A stretch of 44,338 bases of DNA from a virus, in the IMG/VR virus record IMGVR_UViG_3300049846_001631, positions 1-44,338 of that record; one strand, given 5' to 3'. This document shows, in pieces, positions 1 to 5,964 of the stretch. Numbering within the stretch: position 1 is the stretch's first letter; each line of letters opens with the position of its first letter. Made by a program: the position numbers and the translations under genes. A model generated the notes under the pieces. That model was not told the origin of the DNA and searched no databases. It saw only the letters and a program-made list of their open reading frames with translations.

Positions 1-127
1 AAAAACGCCGGTAAAGGCTCCCCTCCGGGTTCGAAAGGCCAAGTAGAGCGTATAGAACCCCGTAAACTAAGTATTTAGCTGGGTTTACAGAATGACCGGA
101 TTGTTGAGGTTATTCTGTAAACCCCGC
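1..127. repeat. Terminal direct repeat, left copy (probable assembly overlap)
   Basis: Bases 1-127 are identical to the last 127 bases of the window (44212-44338). Positions 2-46 are the last codons and stop of the primase-helicase gene, whose complete copy lies at the right end. A length of exactly 127 equals a commonly used maximum assembly k-mer, so this most likely marks a circular contig rather than a biological terminal repeat. A genuine short direct terminal repeat cannot be excluded without reads. Confidence 0.93.
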
Positions 128-162
128 CACATTAGTGGCCTACGCAGGAAAGAACGCCTGCG
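81..162 (+). other. Three consecutive hairpins upstream of the small-gene cluster
   Basis: Three inverted repeats follow each other between the primase stop (position 46) and the first small gene (204). A perfect 13-bp stem joins 81-93 to 112-124 with an 18-nt loop. A 5-bp stem joins 126-130 to 135-139 with an ATTA loop. A 6-bp stem joins 143-148 to 157-162 with an 8-nt loop. No U-run follows any of them, so they are not typical intrinsic terminators. They could be a structured mRNA leader, a processing site or an origin-like element; function unknown. Confidence 0.6.
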
Positions 163-203
163 GCCGAAAAACCAACCCTGGGAAAACCACCAAGGAGCTT
201 CCA

Positions 204-311
204 ATGCTGGCTGTACAAATTCACAACCTAATCGCTAACACAGCTGCCGCTGGTAAGCGTTATTTTTATGTCCGTAATCGAAGCTTAAACCAACCAAGGA
301 GCCAGTCATGA
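204..311 (+). CDS. Small hypothetical protein, 35 aa
   Basis: This is a 35-residue frame starting MLAVQIHNLIANTAAAGKRY. The start is supported by an AAGGAG ribosome-binding site about 7 nt upstream. The stop overlaps the next start as ATGA (308-311), which suggests translational coupling. The product is short and moderately basic, with no recognisable motif. It is the first gene after the three-hairpin leader. It could be a true small early protein or a leader peptide that loads ribosomes onto the next gene. Confidence 0.55.
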   Translation: MLAVQIHNLIANTAAAGKRYFYVRNRSLNQPRSQS

Positions 312-502
312 AAACCAAAGCCCAAGCCCGAGCAGCTTATAAAAAAGCACGCAAAGAGTACGACGCCACGAAGCGTCACTTTGATAAACTTTTGAATAAG
401 CTCGAAAAAGAACTTGAGCGTGTGACGAATCTCCGGGACAAGGAGATTTACCGTATCACGCAGAAGATCGCCAAGGCTGAAGATTACTTGTACTGGGGTT
501 AA
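308..502 (+). CDS. Small charged coiled-coil protein, 64 aa
   Basis: The protein is highly charged and Lys/Glu/Arg-rich, with predicted continuous helix through most of its length (about residues 5-58) and heptad-like spacing of Leu/Ile, consistent with a coiled coil. It has no membrane segment or cysteines. The start overlaps the stop of the 35-aa gene (ATGA). I do not recognise a family. Small basic helical proteins in phage early regions are often nucleic-acid binding or host-takeover factors, but nothing here proves that. Confidence 0.7.
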   Translation: MKTKAQARAAYKKARKEYDATKRHFDKLLNKLEKELERVTNLRDKEIYRITQKIAKAEDYLYWG

Positions 503-530
503 GCCGACTAAACCAGAATCACCAACCAAC

Positions 531-550
531 CATAGAAAGTACGCTATGAA
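531..550 (+). promoter_or_regulatory. Start-codon hairpin leader, copy 1
   Basis: The 20-nt block reading CATAGAAAGTACGCTATGAA contains the inverted repeat CATAG/CTATG, and the right arm includes the ATG of the gene at 546. The AAAG in the loop is the only ribosome-binding-like sequence. A 19/20 identical copy precedes the gene at 1078. The arrangement would place the start codon inside a short 5-bp stem. Confidence 0.5.
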
Positions 551-875
551 AAACAACACACACGCTCTCCACCCCTTCCGCCGTAACGACTGGTACGGAT
601 TCGCTGGAGCTGAACGCTTCGCCGACGGAAGCGAACCGCTGATCGGTGATTGGTGCTTGGCCGACGGCGGTAGCGTTTTGATGGTCGTGAGCAGCGGTTT
701 ATCAACTATCATGCTCTTCGACGGTGACAGCAACCCGGACGAAGCTACCGAGGGAGGCGGATACATGCTGGAGAATAACTTCGCAAACCAGAAGGAAGCC
801 TTGCAGTGGTTCAAAGCGGTCAAGCCGTTGACGAACACGCGCAAGTCGATCTTCAATTTGGGATTCAAGGCCTAA
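546..875 (+). CDS. Hypothetical phage protein, 109 aa
   Basis: This is a soluble protein of 109 residues rich in Asp, Gly and aromatics, with no signal peptide or membrane span. Its start codon sits in the hairpin leader at 531-550 rather than behind a strong Shine-Dalgarno site. It belongs to a run of small co-directional genes separated by unstructured CA-rich spacers with repeated ACCAAC. I recognise no domain. The position, after primase and before DUF932, suggests an accessory or host-interaction role, which is inference only. Confidence 0.7.
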   Translation: MKNNTHALHPFRRNDWYGFAGAERFADGSEPLIGDWCLADGGSVLMVVSSGLSTIMLFDGDSNPDEATEGGGYMLENNFANQKEALQWFKAVKPLTNTRKSIFNLGFKA

Positions 876-878
876 CCC

Positions 879-1055
879 ATGCGCACCCCAAAGAAAACCA
901 AGTTCCTCTCGTACCGTCAAGCACGCAAGGTACGCTCCCGCAAGGGTGCGGGATGGATCGTGTACCCCGATCCGATCAATCAATTTCCAGGCTGGCAGAA
1001 AAGCTGGTACGTTGTCAGCCTCCAAGGTCCTCTTCAAACTCCCGTTCACGCCTAA
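879..1055 (+). CDS. Small basic hypothetical protein, 58 aa
   Basis: This is a 58-residue frame that starts 3 nt after the stop of the preceding gene and ends just before the leader of the gene at 1078. The N-terminal half is strongly basic (many Lys/Arg in residues 1-25) and the C-terminal half is aromatic (several Trp/Tyr). The close packing between two supported genes and codon use similar to its neighbours argue that it is real. There is no strong ribosome-binding site, so translation may be coupled to the upstream gene. Function unknown. Confidence 0.55.
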   Translation: MRTPKKTKFLSYRQARKVRSRKGAGWIVYPDPINQFPGWQKSWYVVSLQGPLQTPVHA

Positions 1056-1062
1056 CCCAACC

Positions 1063-1082
1063 CATAGAAAGCACGCTATGAA
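1063..1082 (+). promoter_or_regulatory. Start-codon hairpin leader, copy 2
   Basis: The block CATAGAAAGCACGCTATGAA is 19/20 identical to 531-550 and again ends in the ATG of a gene (1078). The single difference (T to C) lies in the loop, so the CATAG/CTATG pairing is intact. This suggests a duplicated translation-initiation element. Confidence 0.5.
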
Positions 1083-1419
1083 CTACATTCTCCAACAACG
1101 CATCTACTCCCACACCCCGCTGAACCTCTGCGGTACGCTGAACTTCAAGACAGGTAACTGCCGTTGGTTCAATGTTCGCGAGGATGGCACCCACATCGCC
1201 GTCTACTACTGCCACGGCACCGGACAGAAGATCGCTGTAGGCGGTTGTGGGCATCCGCCAATCGGCACCAAGAAAAGATTCTACAACTCGCAGACGTTCC
1301 GCGAGCTGCTTGGTGGCCACGAATTCGAAGTCATCGAAACGGTTACCGCCACCGACGAAGGCCTGAAGCTGCTCGAGCAGCACCACGGCAAAACCATCCG
1401 CTTCTTCACCCTCGACTAA
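1078..1419 (+). CDS. Hypothetical phage protein, 113 aa
   Basis: The start is placed at 1078 because the ATG follows the repeated leader also found before the gene at 546; longer in-frame extension to 946 would overlap the 58-aa gene. The protein is soluble with four cysteines (about residues 18, 27, 45 and 56) and a Gly-rich middle segment. No signal peptide, membrane span or known motif is visible. It shares its unusual leader with the gene at 546, so the two may be co-regulated. Confidence 0.7.
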   Translation: MNYILQQRIYSHTPLNLCGTLNFKTGNCRWFNVREDGTHIAVYYCHGTGQKIAVGGCGHPPIGTKKRFYNSQTFRELLGGHEFEVIETVTATDEGLKLLEQHHGKTIRFFTLD

Positions 1420-1442
1420 CTCATTCCACCCAGGAGTATCCA

Positions 1443-1631
1443 ATGAGCAAACGCCAACACAAACTCTCTCGCTCCCACGCGCTAGAAACGCTGGTAGCGA
1501 AACATCGCAAGCAGTACAAGGAAGGAGCAGCCACGGATCCCACGTTGGCTCCAAAAGACTACTCTCCCGCGTACCTCAACGAATGGCGTCGCCAATGCGA
1601 TGCCGAACGTGCCGTCCTCTTCACCAAGTAA
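1443..1631 (+). CDS. Small basic hypothetical protein, 62 aa
   Basis: The chosen ATG at 1443 has a CAGGAG ribosome-binding site about 6 nt upstream; the longer open frame to 1164 overlaps the preceding gene. The N-terminal third is basic with His, Lys and Arg, followed by a helical segment and a Pro/Tyr region. No recognised domain. It sits between two supported genes in the same direction. Confidence 0.65.
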   Translation: MSKRQHKLSRSHALETLVAKHRKQYKEGAATDPTLAPKDYSPAYLNEWRRQCDAERAVLFTK

Positions 1632-1678
1632 CCAACCCACTAACCATTCTCCAACCACAACGCAGAAGGAACCCTGCC

Positions 1679-2893
1679 ATGGCTATCGCAACTATCAACC
1701 GCACCAACACCACCACTAAGACGAACCTCACCCGTGCGTCGAATCAATGGTCGACTCGCCCTGCCGATGAACGCTTCTGGGATCTGCCAGAATTCATCGC
1801 CGCAACGAAGAAGATCGACGCCGGACGTAAGGCTGTCGTTCTGCCGACCAAATCCCTCGTCGCCGATTACTCGGAGGACGGCGGATTGCTCTTCCGTGCG
1901 AAGGGACTGGAAAAGCCCACGGCACTCACGCACTGGGCGACGAACCTTCTCCTGGCACGAATCGCTGCCCCTGCTCGCTACATCCGTGCGCTCCCGCCTG
2001 AGCTGGCTGCCAAGCTGATCAACCATGGTCTGCAGAACTCGCCGCACTGGGACGACGAGCACAAGGCTCGCCTCTCGATCCGTAACGACACATTCACTCC
2101 GCACATCGAAGCGTTCACTTCCGATCGCTACGGATACATCCCGAACTGGAAGATCGGCGAAGGCCTGCAGGGTCTCGTTGCGAAAGGCTGGCGCGTTCCG
2201 CCAGCTCGCCCTGCTGGCAAGACGAACGAACGCGTTCGCAAAGCAACCAAGGACGACGTTCTGCTTAACAGCAAGTTCCACGGACTCGGTGTGAAGGTCG
2301 GTGACGACATCGCTCCTGCTGGACTCTACGCCAGCGATCGCGACATGTTCGCGTTCCTCGTGCACGAGAAAAACTCGGTCGACGTGAAAGATTTCTCGTT
2401 GAACCGTGGAATCTGGGTTGAGAACTCGGAAGTCGGTAGCGGAGCCTTCCGCATCACCACGTTCCTGTACGACGCTGTGTGTGGCAACCACATCGTGTGG
2501 GGTGCGAAGGACGTGACCGAGCTGGTCGTGCGCCACATCGGAAAAGCCGAACCACGTATGGTGGAAACCATGGGTGACAAGCTGAGCGGTGTGCTCACGT
2601 ACGACAACACCGACGTAGCCAAGAAGATCGCAGCTGCGCAGAAAACCTTCCTGGGTAAGAATCGCTCGGAGGTTGTCGAGGCAGTCTACTCGAACCGTCG
2701 CGTACATCTCTCCCAGGACGACGCTGGCAAGGCGTTTGACTTGGCTGAGGCGCACGACGCCAAGCGTACCGACCCTACCACCGTGTGGGGCATGATCTGC
2801 GGTCTGACGCGTTTGTCTCAGCTGGAATCCAACTCCGATGATCGCGCACGCATGGACCAATCGGTACCCATGCTGATGGCGATGGCGAACTAA
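1679..2893 (+). CDS. DUF932 family protein, 404 aa
   Basis: This 404-residue protein resembles the DUF932 / phage-plasmid-like family. The features I rely on are its length, the N-terminal region with conserved Trp and Pro, and the mid-protein Arg/Gly/Tyr-rich region around residues 120-240. Members are common in phages and plasmids; their biochemical role is not settled. The start at 1679 follows an AGAAGGA site; the longer frame to 1583 overlaps the 62-aa gene. It is the largest gene in this section and begins a new translational unit after a 47-nt CA-rich spacer. The family call is from memory of sequence character, not a search. Confidence 0.75.
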   Translation: MAIATINRTNTTTKTNLTRASNQWSTRPADERFWDLPEFIAATKKIDAGRKAVVLPTKSLVADYSEDGGLLFRAKGLEKPTALTHWATNLLLARIAAPARYIRALPPELAAKLINHGLQNSPHWDDEHKARLSIRNDTFTPHIEAFTSDRYGYIPNWKIGEGLQGLVAKGWRVPPARPAGKTNERVRKATKDDVLLNSKFHGLGVKVGDDIAPAGLYASDRDMFAFLVHEKNSVDVKDFSLNRGIWVENSEVGSGAFRITTFLYDAVCGNHIVWGAKDVTELVVRHIGKAEPRMVETMGDKLSGVLTYDNTDVAKKIAAAQKTFLGKNRSEVVEAVYSNRRVHLSQDDAGKAFDLAEAHDAKRTDPTTVWGMICGLTRLSQLESNSDDRARMDQSVPMLMAMAN

Positions 2894-2979
2894 CCAACCA
2901 ACAACCTGGGCATCGCCGTGACGCAGCGGTGCCCAGTACCTTTGCGTCGTAAACCAAACCGTCCCGAAAGGACAATCCC

Positions 2980-3633
2980 ATGGCTCATTTCCACATCGTT
3001 ATCGATCCCATCCACCCACTCAACCCGACCGGCCCTTGTGCTGAAGTCCTCGAAGTGATGTTCCGTCACAGCAACGAACGCAAGAAGGATGCACAATCAT
3101 GCATCGTCTCGTGGGTACGCCCGGACGCGACGCACCCGTGGATGTCTCCGAGAGTCTCGTTGGCTGGCGATCCTACCACTGTCGTTGAATCCGCGTGCAT
3201 GGTCGCTATCGTCGAGCGTTGGTCGAAGCGTTTGAAATCTGGTATGAACGACGCCAATCTCCTCATCACCGAGATTTTGAAGAAGAACGGTGATCAGGCT
3301 GTCTGGTCCGAAACGCACCAAGAGTACATCCCGGTTAAGAAGCTGGAGCAAAATGGCAAGAAGTGGCGTGCCGTCATCGCTGGTACCTCGGATGTCCTGG
3401 TGGTAGTCGATGCGCCTGACGAGTCCGCTGCTCGTCGTATCGCCGGACAACGCCTACTTTCTCTCTCCCAGGAACATCCAGAAACGGAGAAGCCACGATT
3501 CATTGCGTGGCTCTCTGGTGGCGAGAAGATGGAAGAAGTTCAGCAGAAGGATGCTCCGCGAGTTGTGCCGCTCACGGTGCTCCTGCCTGTTGCTGCCGAT
3601 GCTAAGGCTCCCGCTACGAAGGCGAAGAAGTAA
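2980..3633 (+). CDS. Hypothetical phage protein, 217 aa
   Basis: This is a soluble protein of 217 residues with a lysine/alanine-rich C-terminal tail (last 10 residues) that may contact nucleic acid. The start has AAAGGA about 9 nt upstream, inside a small GTCC/GGAC hairpin. The 86-nt spacer before it contains an imperfect hairpin (CTGGGCA pairing TGCCCAG). The stop overlaps the next ATG (TAATG at 3631-3635). I recognise no family. Confidence 0.7.
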   Translation: MAHFHIVIDPIHPLNPTGPCAEVLEVMFRHSNERKKDAQSCIVSWVRPDATHPWMSPRVSLAGDPTTVVESACMVAIVERWSKRLKSGMNDANLLITEILKKNGDQAVWSETHQEYIPVKKLEQNGKKWRAVIAGTSDVLVVVDAPDESAARRIAGQRLLSLSQEHPETEKPRFIAWLSGGEKMEEVQQKDAPRVVPLTVLLPVAADAKAPATKAKK

Positions 3634-3917
3634 TGGCTCTGCTGGTTCGCCGGAGGGTGGTATCCGCCGTCCCTCCGGCATGGCTAATCGAGTGCGCGAA
3701 GGAAGAAGCTCTGAAGGCAAACGGAGTAACTTCCCGCGAGTTGGCGAAGAGAACGAAGCAGGACGAACTGCTTTGCGCTCGTGCGCTCTACTCGCTCATG
3801 GCGCAACCGGGACGCCCAGCGGTTGTGGTCACCGCCTACGAGCCGTACAAAGGCGAACGGGACGGTGACCCAATTCAGGTGCTCCGATACTCTAAACCGC
3901 CTAACCCCTTGAAATAA
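3633..3917 (+). CDS. Hypothetical protein, possible winged-helix, 94 aa
   Basis: The frame is coupled to the preceding gene by a TAATG overlap. Residues about 20-60 read as helix-turn-helix-like (helix, a VTSRELAKRTK-type segment, then another helix), and residues 62-80 could form a strand-loop wing, so a DNA-binding fold is possible. It ends just before a strong terminator, making it the last gene of this transcription segment. Function is not otherwise known. Confidence 0.6.
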   Translation: MALLVRRRVVSAVPPAWLIECAKEEALKANGVTSRELAKRTKQDELLCARALYSLMAQPGRPAVVVTAYEPYKGERDGDPIQVLRYSKPPNPLK

Positions 3918-3935
3918 CTAGGCTTATAGCGAATT

Positions 3936-3972
3936 ACCCGTAGAGGCGTTTCTAGGCGTTTCTACGGGTTTT
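3936..3972 (+). terminator. Intrinsic terminator after the small-gene/DUF932 cluster
   Basis: A perfect 9-bp stem (ACCCGTAGA at 3936-3944 with TCTACGGGT at 3961-3969) is followed by a T run (3969-3972). The loop and right arm contain a tandem 10-bp repeat, GGCGTTTCTA, at 3945-3954 and 3955-3964. The element separates the small-gene cluster from the lysis cassette, so lysis genes may need their own promoter or read-through. Confidence 0.75.
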
Positions 3973-4050
3973 GCCGTTTATAGGCTCCAATCCCCCATAG
4001 AACCCCACATCTCCCCGCACACAAGCGGGAACACAAGAAGGACAAGCCCA

Positions 4051-4245
4051 ATGGGCAACTACCGTTACCAACAATACGCTCTCCCTTTGTTATTCATCGC
4101 CATCATCGTCGTCGTCGCCACAACCCTCTACGTCCGAGCAAGGATTTACAATGCGAACCGCACTATTACTCCTGATCGTATGGAAGTTGACTTCAGCCGA
4201 GATTCCGGATTGGGTGATACGTGGAATCGCGAAGGTAGAAACTAA
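4051..4245 (+). CDS. Small membrane protein, holin candidate, 64 aa
   Basis: One hydrophobic segment spans about residues 9-29, followed by a basic stretch and a hydrophilic charged tail. An AAGGA site lies about 9 nt upstream of the ATG. The C-terminal third overlaps the start of the downstream transglycosylase by 95 nt in another frame, a compact layout typical of lysis cassettes. A single-span protein next to a muralytic enzyme is consistent with a holin or spanin-like protein. The assignment rests on context and topology only. Confidence 0.6.
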   Translation: MGNYRYQQYALPLLFIAIIVVVATTLYVRARIYNANRTITPDRMEVDFSRDSGLGDTWNREGRN

Positions 4246-4546
4246 CTCTGTCTGGCGAGATCTCGGTAGCGTCGACTACCGAAATAAAAAAGACGGAGCT
4301 GATGGTGAAGTAGGATTTATGCAGCTGTCACCTATCGCACTACGACAGTTGAACAAATATCATTTACGTGACCGTTGTAGAAGCAACGTAGTACTTTGCG
4401 AATCAATTGCTCGCGAGTACTTGGTTTGGTTGTATCGTCGTGCAGGTTCCTGGAGGAAAGCTGTAGCTATGTACAACGTTGGACCGTCGGGCGATCTGTC
4501 TGTCGGTGAATTGTATTACCAACAAGTTAAATCAGAAGGATGGTAG
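4151..4546 (+). CDS. Secreted lytic transglycosylase (endolysin candidate)
   Basis: This 131-residue protein begins with a signal-like segment (basic start, Leu-rich core at residues 4-10, possible cleavage after Ala16). It continues with an SLT-type lysozyme-like fold. The catalytic Glu is probably E30 in the GIAKVETN context. The GEVGFMQLSP block (about 52-61) matches the family's GxxGLMQ motif, and AMYNVGP (about 107-113) matches the AYNAGP motif. Such enzymes cleave the MurNAc-GlcNAc bond of peptidoglycan. It overlaps the putative holin gene and is followed one base later by another small membrane protein. A signal sequence suggests Sec export, with timing perhaps set by membrane release. 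At about 115 mature residues it is a minimal catalytic domain. Confidence 0.85.
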   Translation: MRTALLLLIVWKLTSAEIPDWVIRGIAKVETNSVWRDLGSVDYRNKKDGADGEVGFMQLSPIALRQLNKYHLRDRCRSNVVLCESIAREYLVWLYRRAGSWRKAVAMYNVGPSGDLSVGELYYQQVKSEGW

Positions 4547-4547
4547 T

Positions 4548-4688
4548 ATGTTTGATCCATTCCCAGTCCCAGTTGAATGCCTTAAGATTTCTATAGAAAT
4601 AGAAAAAGCTCGACGCCGTCGCAAAAGACGTCGCCGAGCTCTTCTACTTATTCTACTACTTATACTGCTGGTGTGGTGGGTGCTTTAA
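4548..4688 (+). CDS. Small C-terminal-anchored membrane protein, 46 aa
   Basis: ATG 4548 is preferred because an AGAAGGA site lies about 9 nt upstream and it follows the transglycosylase stop directly; the longer frame to 4479 lies inside that gene. Residues 1-22 are soluble, then comes a run of nine Arg/Lys, then a Leu/Ile-rich transmembrane segment (about 29-46) ending the protein. This is consistent with a pinholin or lysis accessory protein. The coding sequence contains the hairpin that terminates the opposing operon, which may explain the unusual Arg run. Confidence 0.6.
   Translation: MFDPFPVPVECLKISIEIEKARRRRKRRRRALLLILLLILLVWWVL
4595..4640 (-). terminator. Intrinsic terminator of the leftward structural operon
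   Basis: On the minus strand a 14-bp stem with two mismatches (4627-4640 pairing 4607-4620, 6-nt loop 4621-4626) is followed by a U-rich tract (TTTTCTATTTC). It lies just beyond the stop of the last leftward gene (4660) and inside the coding region of the last rightward gene. It may also slow rightward transcription, as the plus strand after the hairpin is pyrimidine-rich. Confidence 0.75.
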
Positions 4689-5361
4689 CTGCCGCACCGG
4701 CACTTTTGATAACGTTCTTAGTTCCGTTCTCTTCTTGAATCTTTTTATGTTTCTCGATTAGGTGCTTACGTGCTTCAGCATCCTCGGGATTTATAGCAAC
4801 TGCGTCATTGCCGAATTGGACAGCATCCTTCACGGCAGTACGCAGTTTGCTTATATGCTTGAGAACTCCGGCCGCCAACAATCCGGCCGTACCACCACCA
4901 CTGAGCAGAAGCGTCATCCATCCGCTTGCGGTAGTCTCTCCGAACTTGAGAGCCATAGCGGTGACCTGCAACCACCAACTGACTTTTTCAGCCTCCACGG
5001 TTGCCCTGCCGGTTTGCATAGCAGCCTTGGCTACGAACTGCTCTGTCCGTTCTACAGCTTCCTCTACGGTAGTATCTACTTGAGGAGGCGGTTCATTGCC
5101 GGCAGTGATAGTCAAAGCCGGACGAATAGATGACCGTGCGCTGTTGAGCAGTGAGCAGATTTTATTCAGTGCAGCTTCGACCGCCTTCTTGTTCTCTTCC
5201 GAAAGCGTAGCTACTTGCGGAGCTACTTGTTCTGCGAGAATTTTCTGCGAGGCTTCCGTCGCTTGGTCCGCTTGTTGAAGACTTTTATTAGTCTCGCGAA
5301 GTTGGCAACCGGTACTAAGGAGGAGGAAGGGTAGGAGTAGGAATAGGCAAACGCGATTCAT
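4660..5361 (-). CDS. Lipoprotein with internal membrane segment (lysis/spanin candidate)
   Basis: The ATG at 5361 is chosen because it gives a classic lipoprotein signal (MNRV, hydrophobic core, LSTGC lipobox with Cys about residue 19) and a GGAG site about 10 nt upstream. The 233-residue protein then has a helical region (about 20-75), a Pro-rich turn, a hydrophobic segment near residues 145-170, and a charged C-terminal helix. Its 5' end overlaps the single-span protein gene at 5315-5584 by 47 nt, as in Rz/Rz1 spanin pairs, but it is much longer than usual outer spanins. A holin-like role is the alternative. The lipobox implies membrane anchoring in a Gram-negative-type envelope. Confidence 0.65.
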   Translation of the reverse strand: MNRVCLFLLLPFLLLSTGCQLRETNKSLQQADQATEASQKILAEQVAPQVATLSEENKKAVEAALNKICSLLNSARSSIRPALTITAGNEPPPQVDTTVEEAVERTEQFVAKAAMQTGRATVEAEKVSWWLQVTAMALKFGETTASGWMTLLLSGGGTAGLLAAGVLKHISKLRTAVKDAVQFGNDAVAINPEDAEARKHLIEKHKKIQEENGTKNVIKSAGAAVKAPTTPAV

Positions 5362-5584
5362 TATTAAGGTCTCCGGTGAAAGGGTTATCGATCTTAAGTT
5401 TCTTGAATAAGTAATTGACACGTATGTCAAATTGAGTGATGCGATCGTTGATCCTGTCTAATGTGTACATCACGGACGCGAAGTACACAGTACCAAGCAC
5501 GACAGCAAAGATGATGGACCAAAATAATTTGGCCTTCATTCTGATAACTGTGTCTTCGCTAATGTTCACAGTGTCTCTACTCAT
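5315..5584 (-). CDS. Single-span membrane protein, inner-spanin or holin candidate
   Basis: The start is placed at ATG 5584 (ATGA overlap with the upstream gene, AGGAG site upstream); the longer frame is an out-of-frame shadow. The 89-residue protein has one transmembrane segment (about 18-38), then a short helical region and a Pro-rich C-terminus (PTPTLPPP). The topology of N-terminal anchor plus outside helix, and the overlap with a lipoprotein gene, fit an inner-membrane spanin; a class III holin is also possible. Confidence 0.6.
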   Translation of the reverse strand: MSRDTVNISEDTVIRMKAKLFWSIIFAVVLGTVYFASVMYTLDRINDRITQFDIRVNYLFKKLKIDNPFTGDLNNESRLPIPTPTLPPP

Positions 5585-5964
5585 CGGACAGGCTCCTGCG
5601 GAAAGTCGGCCCAGAATTCTCCTGGAGTGAGAGGCATTCCTTGCTTGGAAATCGCGTACACCCATACCGCATCTCGCCATGCGCGAGCGAGTCCAGCTTC
5701 TGTAGCAAACTGTACCACAGTACTGTTGTGATACGACAATAAGGAAAGCATGGAGTCGTAACCCCACGACCGTGCGAGAGCATCAAGCCGTTGACCAATC
5801 TCCGCTAGCACTTCTGCTTGCGTTATAATTGGCTGCTCAACAACCGCCTCCCCACGTTGGACTTCCTCCAGGATTCTGGCGTAGTCGCGATTTTTTGGAT
5901 CCGGCGGTACATGCTTACCGTCGGCGACAACGCCAGACGGCGTTTGTATATAAACCTTTGTCAT
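5581..5964 (-). CDS. Small tail-fibre-associated protein, 127 aa
   Basis: The gene directly follows the tail fibre gene and overlaps it by ATGA (5961-5964), an arrangement typical of fibre assembly chaperones or fibre tip accessory proteins. The protein is soluble; the N-terminal 50 residues include a Pro/Asp-rich segment, and the middle (about 55-100) is helical with aromatic residues. It reminds me of XkdW/DUF4376-type fibre assembly proteins, but I see no diagnostic motif. Confidence in the gene is high, in the role low. Confidence 0.65.
   Translation of the reverse strand: MTKVYIQTPSGVVADGKHVPPDPKNRDYARILEEVQRGEAVVEQPIITQAEVLAEIGQRLDALARSWGYDSMLSLLSYHNSTVVQFATEAGLARAWRDAVWVYAISKQGMPLTPGEFWADFPQEPVR

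Noticed and set aside
1640-2860. A 406-codon open frame on the minus strand opposite DUF932
   Set aside because: It is a shadow of the well-supported plus-strand gene; it has no ribosome-binding site, no coupled neighbours and unnatural composition.
3936-4030. Possible small ribozyme (twister-like) in the gap before the lysis cassette
   Set aside because: Only the terminator stem and a CCCGC/GCGGG hairpin are evident; no conserved catalytic core could be drawn.
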